A DNA stretch of 64,000 bases from Caulifigura coniformis (GTDB taxonomy: Bacteria > Planctomycetota > Planctomycetia > Planctomycetales > Planctomycetaceae), in the NCBI RefSeq assembly GCF_007745175.1, contig NZ_CP036271.1, positions 4,662,314-4,726,313 on the forward strand, given 5' to 3'. Shown one piece after another: positions 8,226 to 15,952 of this stretch. Position 1 is the stretch's first letter; each line of letters opens with the position of its first letter. A model generated the notes under the pieces. The model did not search any database and had not been told where the DNA came from. It saw nothing but the letters and a program-made list of their open reading frames with translations. Position numbers and translations under genes: made by a program.

Positions 8226-9716
8226 CTATTTCCCCTTGGCTTCCGGCAGCTTAGCCACCAGCGACAGCCCCACGCTCAGCTCTTCCATCTGAAAGTGCGG
8301 ACGCAGGAACGCGACGGCTTCGTAGCAGCCGGGCCGGCTCGGATCGTCACGCACATCAATCCGCGCTTCTCGAAGCGGCCGCTTCGCCTTGGAATCGAAG
8401 CTGGCCGTTTCCGGGTTCGCCAGCGTGTAGTTCTTGATCCACTTGTTCAGCCACACTTCGCACTCGTTTCGCTCCATGAACGAACCGATTTTGTCGCGGG
8501 CGATTGCCTTGAGGTAATGCGCGAAACGCGACACGCAGAGCAGGTACTGGAGCGCCGTGCCCAGTCGGGCGTTGGCGTTCGCGTCCGGCGAATCGTATTT
8601 CTTCGCCTTCTGGCACGACTGCGTTCCGAAGAACGCCGCGTAATCGGTGTTCTTGCAGTGCAGAAGCGGAATGAAGCCGAGGTCGCTCAGTTCCTTTTCG
8701 CGGCGGTCGCCGATCGCCACTTCGACCGGACATTTCATGGCGACTTCGCCATCGTCCGTCTCGAAGTTGTGAACAGGCAGCCCCTGCACCAGGCCGCCCC
8801 CTTCCACTCCGCGGATCGTCGCCAGCCAACCATACTTGGAGAACGACTCCGTCAGCCGCGTTCCAAGGGCGTAGGCCGCGTTGCCCCACAGGTACTTCTT
8901 GTGGTCCCGTCCGTCGACGTCTTCTTCGAAGTTGAACGCGTCGACGGGGACCGTTTCCTTGCCGTACGGCAGCCGCATGAGAGTGTGCGGCATGGTCAGG
9001 CCGACGTATCGCGAATCTTCCGATTCCCGGAAGCTCTTCCACTTCGCGTACTGGACACTGTCGAAGATCTTCGCCAGGTCGCGCGGTTTTCCGATGTCGG
9101 TGAACGTTTCCAGGCCGAACATCTGCGGCGCCGCCGCTGAGAGAAACGGGGCATGCGAAGCCGCGGCCACTTCGGCGACGCGATCGAGCAGGGCGATGTC
9201 CTGGGGATGACGGCCGAACTCGTAGTCGCCGATCAGGCAGCCGAACGGATGGCCACCAAAGACGTCGTATTCCTCGCCGTAAACCTTCTTGAACAAGGCG
9301 CTCTGATCAAACTCGGACGCCTGTTCCAGGTCTTTCAGCAGGTCCTTCTTGGAGACGTTCAGCACCTTGATCTTCAGCTCGGTGCCGGTCTCCGACTGGT
9401 GCACGAGATAGTGCAGGCCGCGCCAGCTCCCTTCGAGCTTCTGGAAGTCCTCACTGTGCATCACGAGGTTGAGCTGTTCCGAGATCTTCTTGTCGATCAC
9501 GGCCATCCACGCATCGATGCTCCGCTGGGCGTCCTTGGAGACGACCATGCCCGGCTGCATCTGTGTCTTGACGAAAGTCTCGATCAGGTTCGCCGCATAC
9601 GTCTTTTCCTGATCGTCCGCAGGCCGGATCCCTTCCCGGAAGATGGTCTCCAGAACGCTTTCGGAGGCTGATGCCGTGCCCCCTTGAGCCGCCGCGGCCT
9701 GTTGTGCCTGGTCCAT
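8226..9716 (-). CDS. tssC: T6SS contractile sheath large subunit TssC (VipB)
   Basis: A 496-aa sheath subunit that polymerises with TssB around the Hcp tube. Family signatures are plain: HSEDFQKLEGSWRGLHYLV near residues 100-120, FGCLIGDYEF and PFLSAAAPQMFG in the middle, and the C-terminal block with PGCYEAVAFLRPHFQMEEL. The ATG at 9716 is preferred over the longer open frame because AAGGA lies 8-10 bases upstream and the length then matches the family. It is transcribed with tssB (93-base gap) and is followed by a terminator-like hairpin. Confidence 0.97.
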   Translation of the reverse strand: MDQAQQAAAAQGGTASASESVLETIFREGIRPADDQEKTYAANLIETFVKTQMQPGMVVSKDAQRSIDAWMAVIDKKISEQLNLVMHSEDFQKLEGSWRGLHYLVHQSETGTELKIKVLNVSKKDLLKDLEQASEFDQSALFKKVYGEEYDVFGGHPFGCLIGDYEFGRHPQDIALLDRVAEVAAASHAPFLSAAAPQMFGLETFTDIGKPRDLAKIFDSVQYAKWKSFRESEDSRYVGLTMPHTLMRLPYGKETVPVDAFNFEEDVDGRDHKKYLWGNAAYALGTRLTESFSKYGWLATIRGVEGGGLVQGLPVHNFETDDGEVAMKCPVEVAIGDRREKELSDLGFIPLLHCKNTDYAAFFGTQSCQKAKKYDSPDANANARLGTALQYLLCVSRFAHYLKAIARDKIGSFMERNECEVWLNKWIKNYTLANPETASFDSKAKRPLREARIDVRDDPSRPGCYEAVAFLRPHFQMEELSVGLSLVAKLPEAKGK

Positions 9717-9809
9717 TGCAGTGTTCCTTCTGTGAATCGCGACTGAGGGTATGAGGTTGAGAGGCAGTGAACTCTGGTCAACCGGAACGGGCGGTCCCGG
9801 CAAGCGGCG

Positions 9810-10334
9810 TCAGCTGGCCGGGCTTTCCGGCGGCTTGGTCCCCAGTTCGCTCTCGAGAGACTTGCGCAGGTCGCTGTTCGACAGCACCTGCTGGAGCAGT
9901 TCATCGAGCTTGTCGTTGCCTTCCAGACGCGATGAGAGGTTCTTCAGGTTTTCACGCTGCTCAAGGAGAGCCCTCAGGATCGGAATCTGGCGAACGACGT
10001 TCTCCGGGCTGAAATCGTCGATGCCATTGAACTTCAGCTCGACGTTCAGCTTCTGGTCCGGCGTGCCGGTCACGGTGTCGTCCACCTGGAACGCCAGCCG
10101 GGGAGCCATCGCTGACAGGACCTTGTTGAAGTTGTCCCGGTCGATGTCGACGAATTTGCGGTCGCGGAGTGGAATGAGCGGCTTGGCCGGCTTGCCGGAG
10201 AAGTCGCCGAGCACGCCGACGACGAACGGCAGCTCCTTCATTTCCATCGCGTCCCCGACATACACCTCGTACTTGATCTGCACCCGCGGAGGGCGAACGC
10301 GGTCGAGTTTCTTCTGCAAGCTCTCTTTCGCCAT
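9810..10334 (-). CDS. tssB: T6SS contractile sheath small subunit TssB (VipA)
   Basis: A 174-aa sheath subunit and partner of TssC. It starts MAKESLQKKLDRVRPPRVQI and continues with KELPFVVGVLGDFSG, RKFVDIDRDNFNKVLSAM and a C-terminal Leu-rich helix (LLEQRENLKNLSSRLEGN), all typical of TssB. Usual family length. It lies between tssA (95-base gap) and tssC. The neighbouring tagJ gene fits, because TagJ binds the TssB N-terminus in characterised systems. Confidence 0.97.
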   Translation of the reverse strand: MAKESLQKKLDRVRPPRVQIKYEVYVGDAMEMKELPFVVGVLGDFSGKPAKPLIPLRDRKFVDIDRDNFNKVLSAMAPRLAFQVDDTVTGTPDQKLNVELKFNGIDDFSPENVVRQIPILRALLEQRENLKNLSSRLEGNDKLDELLQQVLSNSDLRKSLESELGTKPPESPAS

Positions 10335-10429
10335 GACACGGACTCCTGGGAGGTTTCACTGAATCGCGACAAGGCGATCGGAAGGGACTTCAAAGGACTC
10401 AAAACGTGGAAGTGACCGGGCGCAAACGG

Positions 10430-11518
10430 CTATTTCGATGGAATTCCGAGCGTTTCACCAATCTGCTTCACGAGCTTGTCATCTTTCACAAGCTCTCCAA
10501 GAACTTCCGCGAACGGCATATCGGCCCATCGGATCGCCCGGCGGACGAGGTAAGCCACCGGGCTGTGCGGCTCCGCGTCACTGAAATACTGCGCCGCCTC
10601 ACCGAGACGCGCAATCGCCTCCGCGCGGGTCCGGGGAGGGCCGGCGTGGTTGTTGGACGGGGAATCGCCAGCAGAGCCGTTCGCACTCATGGGTTGATCC
10701 ACTGAAGCCTCGGTCGCAGCGGCGACGCTCAGGCCGCCCCGACGTTTGAGGACGTCGTAGACAAACACGCGAATTTCGGAGATCGATTTCTTCAGTTCGG
10801 TCGCGCTTGGAGCCTGGTCGGCGAGGCGCTGGTCCAGAATCACCGTGAGAGCATCGAGTTCAGCGACTCCGGCATCCAGATCTGCGAGCAGCGTCTGGAA
10901 GTAGACGATCGGGGCGTTCTCGACAGACGTGTCGAACTGCACCCGCTTCTGCTCCGCGTCCTGCGTTCGCTTCTTGAAAGCTTCTTCTTTCTCATCTTTT
11001 CCCTGTGGGGCTGCGCGCCGCAGGTTCCAGAAGTACCAGTTCATCACTGTCCCGCCGGCCGCCGGGGCCACCGGCGCTTCGCGGATCACGGCGGGCAGCC
11101 GCGCCCCGCCGTCATGCGACATCAGCCACGCCAGGGGCGCCGCGCGGACCGCCAGGTCGCCATCTTCCGGCAACGGATGAAGCGGCTCCCAGTAAAGTTC
11201 ACAGAGCTGACGGATCAGCTTGAACCCATCGCGCATTCCCGAGAACCCCGCCGTTCTCAGGAGGGCTTCGGTCAGCCAGCCGGCGATCAGGAGGTCTTTC
11301 GACCGTGTGGACAAAAGCTCCGTTGCCAGACGGACGACGCCGTCCCAGTCAGGCTCCTTGTCGGCGCTGGAGTCGAGGGGATCCTTCCGCGTCTTGCGAA
11401 GGTTGCTGATCTCATCCCAGACGGGATCCCACCTGAGGCTCTCTCCGCACGGGGATTCGCCCGGAATCGGCGCCAGCAGCCCGTCAAAATCAAGATGCGC
11501 CGGAGACGGGGTCAGCAT
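10430..11518 (-). CDS. tssA: T6SS assembly protein TssA (ImpA N-terminal domain)
   Basis: A 362-aa TssA, which caps or primes the growing sheath and baseplate. The ImpA_N hallmark is at residues ~12-35 (APIPGESPCGESLRW, then DPVWDEI), followed by DWDGVVRLATELLSTRSKDL and AGWLTEALLRTAGFSGM. The C-terminus (ARLGEAAQYFSDAEPHSP, YLVRRAIRWADM) is the conserved TssA tail. The open frame extends far upstream, but the ATG at 11518 has a GGGGGG run 7 bases before it and starts the conserved region. It is the first gene of the leftward arm. Confidence 0.93.
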   Translation of the reverse strand: MLTPSPAHLDFDGLLAPIPGESPCGESLRWDPVWDEISNLRKTRKDPLDSSADKEPDWDGVVRLATELLSTRSKDLLIAGWLTEALLRTAGFSGMRDGFKLIRQLCELYWEPLHPLPEDGDLAVRAAPLAWLMSHDGGARLPAVIREAPVAPAAGGTVMNWYFWNLRRAAPQGKDEKEEAFKKRTQDAEQKRVQFDTSVENAPIVYFQTLLADLDAGVAELDALTVILDQRLADQAPSATELKKSISEIRVFVYDVLKRRGGLSVAAATEASVDQPMSANGSAGDSPSNNHAGPPRTRAEAIARLGEAAQYFSDAEPHSPVAYLVRRAIRWADMPFAEVLGELVKDDKLVKQIGETLGIPSK

Positions 11519-11867
11519 GAAAATGCCCCCCTGTTGCCCTGGCTCAGATACCGTCGACGACCGCCGCTCATAGAAGACGCACGTCCGATCGAACTTACTG
11601 ATTGTCTGGATCCCGCGGCCGAATCGTAAACCCGGAGCACACCGACCGCAGCGATCCGCGCGAATTGTATCGAGACGCCAGTCAGGAAAACACCGTGCGC
11701 CGGCGGATCGCTCATGGAACATACCTCGCGAAAAATCGACAGTGGCAGGTACGGGCGATTGTCTGCAGGACCGCCGCGTGGTTGCGTGAATTCCCTTTCT
11801 CCGACCCGATTTCCCGGATAAGGTTGCCGGGGCGTCTGGTCTGAATGTGCCGCTTTTGCGAAACCCC
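11519..11867. promoter_or_regulatory. Divergent control region between tssA and tssE
   Basis: A 349-base gap between the two divergent T6SS arms, so both promoters should lie here. I see no confident -35/-10 pair and no obvious palindromic operator. Open frames spanning it have no recognisable product. Confidence 0.5.
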
Positions 11868-12356
11868 ATGCCTCCGATCGCTCCGCAGCAACCCCTGCTT
11901 CCGTCGCTGCTGGACAGGCTCTTTGACGACGAGCCCGATCAGTCGACCGAGCCGCTCTGGCGGGGAAGTTATCGAGTCGACGAGCTCCGGGAGCATGTCC
12001 GCCGCGATCTCGAGTTCCTGCTCAATACCCGCCACGGGCGGGCCGATCTCCTCGAGCCCTCCCGTGAACTCTCCATCTCCAGCCTCGCCTATGGCCTGCC
12101 CGACTTCACCGGCGTGATCGGAGGCGGCCTCGAGTCACGCGAGCGGATCCGGGCGGCCGTGGAACGTTCCATCCGCGACTTCGAGCCACGCCTTCAGGGG
12201 GTGCAGGTCGTCGTCGTCGACTCGGAGAATGAGCACGACCGCAATGTCCGGCTCTCGATCCGGGCGCTCCTGTGCGTCAATCCCATCGAAGAACCCGTGC
12301 TGTTCGACACGACCGTCGAGTCCTCCAGCGGCACCTGCGAGGTCCGTCCGACCTGA
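11868..12356 (+). CDS. tssE: T6SS baseplate protein TssE (gp25-like)
   Basis: A 162-aa baseplate wedge component related to phage T4 gp25. Visible family features: LLPSLLDRLFDDEP at the N-terminus, RRDLEFLLNTRHG near residue 50, SISSLAYGLPDF, and the C-terminal GVQVVVVDSENEH strand region. Start chosen at ATG 11868 (MPPIAPQQP); an upstream in-frame GTG at 11847 is possible. The stop is two bases before the tssF start, so tssEFG form one operon. Confidence 0.93.
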   Translation: MPPIAPQQPLLPSLLDRLFDDEPDQSTEPLWRGSYRVDELREHVRRDLEFLLNTRHGRADLLEPSRELSISSLAYGLPDFTGVIGGGLESRERIRAAVERSIRDFEPRLQGVQVVVVDSENEHDRNVRLSIRALLCVNPIEEPVLFDTTVESSSGTCEVRPT

Positions 12357-12358
12357 CC

Positions 12359-14194
12359 ATGCGCGATCGCCTCGAACAGTTTTACGAACAGGAACTGCTG
12401 TTCATCCGGAAGATGGCCGCCGACTTCGCGCGGGATCGCCCGAAGATCGCCGACCGCCTGATGCTGACGCAGGACGCCCGGGAATCGGCCGATCCGCACA
12501 CCGAGCGGCTGATTGAATCGTTTGCGTTTCTTACGGCCCGCGTCCGCCTCAAGCTCGAGGATGAATTCCCGGAGCTCGTCAACGCGCTCATGGGGCTGCT
12601 CTATCCGCACTATCTGGCCCCCGTGCCATCGATGACGATCGCGCAGTTCACGCTCGATCCCAGCAGCGGATCATCGACGGACGGCTTCACGATCCCCCGG
12701 CACAGTCGGCTCTTTTCCCATTCGATCCAGGGCGTGCAGTGCAAGTTCCGCAACGCCTATCCCGTCACGCTCTGGCCGATTGAACTCAACACCGCGTATC
12801 TGACGGCCCCGTTCGGAACGCAGATCCGTCTCCCTCCCGGACTCGGCCGGTTCGAGGCCATGCTCCGTCTCGAATTGAGCCTGACGGGCAATCTCACCTG
12901 GGAGACGCTGAACCTCGACACGCTGCGGGTCTACCTGCACGGCGACGAGAAGACGACGCACCAGCTTTACGAATCGCTGTTCAACAACTGCGACGGCGTC
13001 TATGTCCGCGATCCGTCGAGTCAGGCGGCGGTGCTCCTCAAGGCCGATTCCATTCGCGAAGTCGGCTTCGGACGGGACGAAGGGATGCTCCCCAACGACG
13101 CCCGCACGTTCGAGGGCTACCGGCTCATCACCGAATACTTCGCTTTCCCGCAGAAGTTCCTGTTCGCCGATTTCACCGGGTTGAAATCGGTCATTTCGCA
13201 GGCGAAAGGGCCGAAGCTCGATGTGTGCGTCCTGTTCAAGCGGGCCGACCGCACTCTGGAACCGCGGGTCGATCGCTCGATGCTCCGCCTCGGATGCACG
13301 CCGATCGTCAACCTGTTCTCGCAACAGGCAGAGCCGATCCGCCTCACCCACACAACGACCGACTACCACGTCATCCCGGATATCCGAAACCGGCGGGCGT
13401 TCGAGATTTATTCGATCGATGAAGTCACGAGCACGAATCTCGAGACTGGCGTCATCACCGAATACCAGCCGTTCTTCGCCTGCCGGCACGGGGCCAGTGA
13501 AGACACGCCGGCCAGCTACTGGGCCTCGAAGCGATTGCCGTCGACGGTGAAGAACGACCGCGGCACAGAAGTCTGGCTGTCGCTGATCGATCTCAATTTC
13601 GATCCTTCGCTGCCGGATGCCGAGGTGCTCAGTCTGCGGACCACCTGCAGCAACCGTGACCTCCCGGGCGAACTGAGAACCCACGGAGGCGAAAGCTGGG
13701 TCTTCCAGCTCGAAGGGCAGGCGCCGATTCGACGCATCGAACCGCTCGTTCCGCCCAGTCTTCCGTCGCGGCTCCCGGCCGGCGAGCTGCGCTGGCGCCT
13801 GATCTCCCACCTGTCCCTGAATCACCTGTCGATCTCGGACGGCGTCGCCGGCGCGGCGGCCCTTCGTGAGATTCTTAAGCTGTACGACTACACCAACACC
13901 CGTGCGACAGCCCAGCAGATCGCAGGCATCGAGTCGGTCAGCAGTCGCCGGAAGACCGCTCGCATCATCGGCGACGCCGCGATCGGCTTCTGTCGCGGGC
14001 TGGAGATCGACCTCGCGTTCGATCCGCAGAAGTATCCCGGCGTCGGTACGTTTCTCCTGGCCAGCGTCCTCGACAAGTTCCTTGGTCTCTATGCCAACAT
14101 CAATTCCTTCACCCGGCTGAGCACGCGTTTCTCCAATCAGGCCGAGCCCTTCAAGGTGTGGCCCTATCGCGTAGGCGATCAGACGATCCTTTAG
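12359..14194 (+). CDS. tssF: T6SS baseplate protein TssF (ImpG/VasA)
   Basis: A 611-aa baseplate wedge protein that works with TssE, TssG and TssK. The N-terminus MRDRLEQFYEQELLFIRKMA and the following ERLIESFAFLTARVRLKLED, PELVNALMGLLYPHYLAPVP are diagnostic. The C-terminal GVGTFLLASVLDKFLGLYAN and SFTRLS end the family domain. The ATG at 12359 follows the tssE stop at 12356 directly; longer open-frame starts overlap tssE and lack support. Confidence 0.96.
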   Translation: MRDRLEQFYEQELLFIRKMAADFARDRPKIADRLMLTQDARESADPHTERLIESFAFLTARVRLKLEDEFPELVNALMGLLYPHYLAPVPSMTIAQFTLDPSSGSSTDGFTIPRHSRLFSHSIQGVQCKFRNAYPVTLWPIELNTAYLTAPFGTQIRLPPGLGRFEAMLRLELSLTGNLTWETLNLDTLRVYLHGDEKTTHQLYESLFNNCDGVYVRDPSSQAAVLLKADSIREVGFGRDEGMLPNDARTFEGYRLITEYFAFPQKFLFADFTGLKSVISQAKGPKLDVCVLFKRADRTLEPRVDRSMLRLGCTPIVNLFSQQAEPIRLTHTTTDYHVIPDIRNRRAFEIYSIDEVTSTNLETGVITEYQPFFACRHGASEDTPASYWASKRLPSTVKNDRGTEVWLSLIDLNFDPSLPDAEVLSLRTTCSNRDLPGELRTHGGESWVFQLEGQAPIRRIEPLVPPSLPSRLPAGELRWRLISHLSLNHLSISDGVAGAAALREILKLYDYTNTRATAQQIAGIESVSSRRKTARIIGDAAIGFCRGLEIDLAFDPQKYPGVGTFLLASVLDKFLGLYANINSFTRLSTRFSNQAEPFKVWPYRVGDQTIL

Positions 14195-14208
14195 CCCTCA
14201 CTCCGGCG

Positions 14209-15387
14209 ATGAGCACTGAACCGCAGCCAGCCGAAGTCGAGGAGGCTTCTTCCCCTCGCCCCGTTCGTGCCACGGGAGTCATCGGACAACTCCTGCGCGA
14301 GGGCTACCGCTTCAACTTCTTTCAGGCAGTGAGGCTGCTGGAAGCCTGGCGGCCGAAGCGGGCCGCCGTCGGGCAGGATGCAAGCCCCCGGAATGAGGCG
14401 GTCCATTTCGGCGCCCTCCCCTCCAACACCTTCCCTGCCAGCCAGCTGTACGACGTGAAGGTCGACGGCTCTTCCGAACGGCCGCCGCAGATGACGGTCA
14501 CCTTTTTCGGCCTGACGGGCCCGCTGGGAGCGCTGCCCAGACACTACACGGAGATGCTGCTCGAGCGACTCGCGAAAAAAGACCGCGCCCTTCGCGACTT
14601 TCTGGATCTCTTCAATCACCGTCTCATCTCCCTCTTCTATCGGGCCTGGGAGAAGTACCAGTTCTGGATCAGCGGCGAACGAACCCTGAGGCACGAGCGG
14701 CAGGCGGCCGCGGCCGGCCCCGAACACAAGCGAAGCTTCGTGGTCGACGAACGGGCCCATCTCGACCCGATCGGCGAGATTCTCCTGTCGCTGAACGGCC
14801 TCGCCAGTCCCGCGCTTCGCTACGTCCTCCCGGAACCGGACAGGCTCGAACCCAGGACCGCGATCTCCGACCAGACCTGGCGCTACTATGCGGGACTGTT
14901 CGCCCAGAGGCGAAGACCGGTCGTCAGCCTCGAGGCGCTCCTGGCCGATCACTTCGGCTGGTCCGTGCGTGTCCACAGCCTGTGCGGCCGATGGCTGCTG
15001 CTCGAACCGTCGGATCGGACCCGGCTGGTCGCCGGCGGCAACACCCGCCTCGGCGTCGACACCGTCGCCGGCCAGAAGGTGTGGGAAGTCCAGGGAAAAT
15101 TCCGCATCCAGCTCGGGCCGCTGAAGTATGCCGAGTTCTGTTCGCTCCTTCCGATCGGCGACGCCCACCGTCCGCTCGTTCAGATCACCCGTGTCTACGC
15201 GGGAATCCAGCTCGATTTCGATCTGCAGCTCAGCCTCCGTCCCGAAGAGGTCCCTTCGCTCCGCTGCGGTGATCGAAACGGCATCGGCGCCCGCCTTGGG
15301 TGGAACACGTGGCTCAAGTCTCGCTCGGCGCCTGACGCGCCGGCGGAAGTCGGACTGCGCCCGTACGACGCGCTATCAACGGACTAG
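14209..15387 (+). CDS. tssG: T6SS baseplate protein TssG (ImpH/VasB)
   Basis: A 392-aa baseplate wedge protein. The family start is seen in LLREGYRFNFFQAVRLLEAW (residues ~25-45), then AVHFGALPSNTFPASQL, MTVTFFGLTGPLGALP and DFLDLFNHRLISLFYRAWEK. ATG at 14209 lies 14 bases after the tssF stop. It is the last gene of the rightward arm; the next ~200 bases hold the inverted boundary element. No tssK-L-M genes follow, which is unusual for a complete locus. Confidence 0.95.
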   Translation: MSTEPQPAEVEEASSPRPVRATGVIGQLLREGYRFNFFQAVRLLEAWRPKRAAVGQDASPRNEAVHFGALPSNTFPASQLYDVKVDGSSERPPQMTVTFFGLTGPLGALPRHYTEMLLERLAKKDRALRDFLDLFNHRLISLFYRAWEKYQFWISGERTLRHERQAAAAGPEHKRSFVVDERAHLDPIGEILLSLNGLASPALRYVLPEPDRLEPRTAISDQTWRYYAGLFAQRRRPVVSLEALLADHFGWSVRVHSLCGRWLLLEPSDRTRLVAGGNTRLGVDTVAGQKVWEVQGKFRIQLGPLKYAEFCSLLPIGDAHRPLVQITRVYAGIQLDFDLQLSLRPEEVPSLRCGDRNGIGARLGWNTWLKSRSAPDAPAEVGLRPYDALSTD

Positions 15388-15432
15388 GTCACGTGAACAT
15401 TCGCTGTCGCGGAGGCCGGCCCCCCGGGGGGA

Positions 15433-15608
15433 GACCTGTGACGACCTGTGACGACCTGTGACGACCTGTGACAGCGAAAACCGTCTGAAACATTGGAGTT
15501 CTGGACCTGTGACATGTGTGACATGTGTGACAAGCAGTGGAGTCTTTTTTCACCCCCTCTCGCGGGGCTGATCACCCCTTGTTTGCGTTGCCAAAGAACG
15601 AACTCTCT
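15433..15608 (-). repeat. Right boundary repeat element of the T6SS block (inverted partner at 4747-4917)
   Basis: Read on the minus strand it repeats the left element block by block: the 21-base string at 15588-15608, GTGATCA, GTCACACATGTCAC, a GTCACAGGTC, then tandem GTCACAGGTC decamers. Here there are four perfect decamers (15433-15472), against two perfect and one imperfect at the left. Position directly after tssG and before the copA end makes it the right edge of the T6SS block. Confidence 0.78.
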
Positions 15609-15764
15609 ACCCTGACGGGAGGGGTTGCGCATTGGGAAGAGTCTTCGCCTGCCTGAAGGGGCTTTGGGCCTTAACCTTCCTTTGAGAAAGGGGTTGCGTC
15701 GCGTGCCGCAGCGAGACTCTGACAGCGGGCCGGGAAGTTTTCGCCAGCGCGGAGGGCAGGCTGA

Positions 15765-15917
15765 ATGTCCGGACGGCCAAGTCGAATCGGCCGGATCACC
15801 TTCGACGATGTCGAGCAACGCCGTGAAAGGGTGCTCCCGCAAGATCCGCTCAAGATCACATTCCGCACGGGAAGGACCTCCAGTCGGTTGTCGCGTTCGG
15901 AAATGCGAGAGTACTGA
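15765..15917 (+). CDS. Possible small protein, low support
   Basis: A 50-aa frame from ATG 15765 (MSGRPSRIGRITFDDVEQ), charged and with no known motif. It lies in the ~565-base gap between tssG and copA. No clear ribosome binding site is seen and the frame may be fortuitous; the rest of the gap beyond the repeat element shows nothing I can name. Confidence 0.15.
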   Translation: MSGRPSRIGRITFDDVEQRRERVLPQDPLKITFRTGRTSSRLSRSEMREY

Positions 15918-15952
15918 TCCTCCGCCGGCACGCCACCGCGCGATTCGGACCA

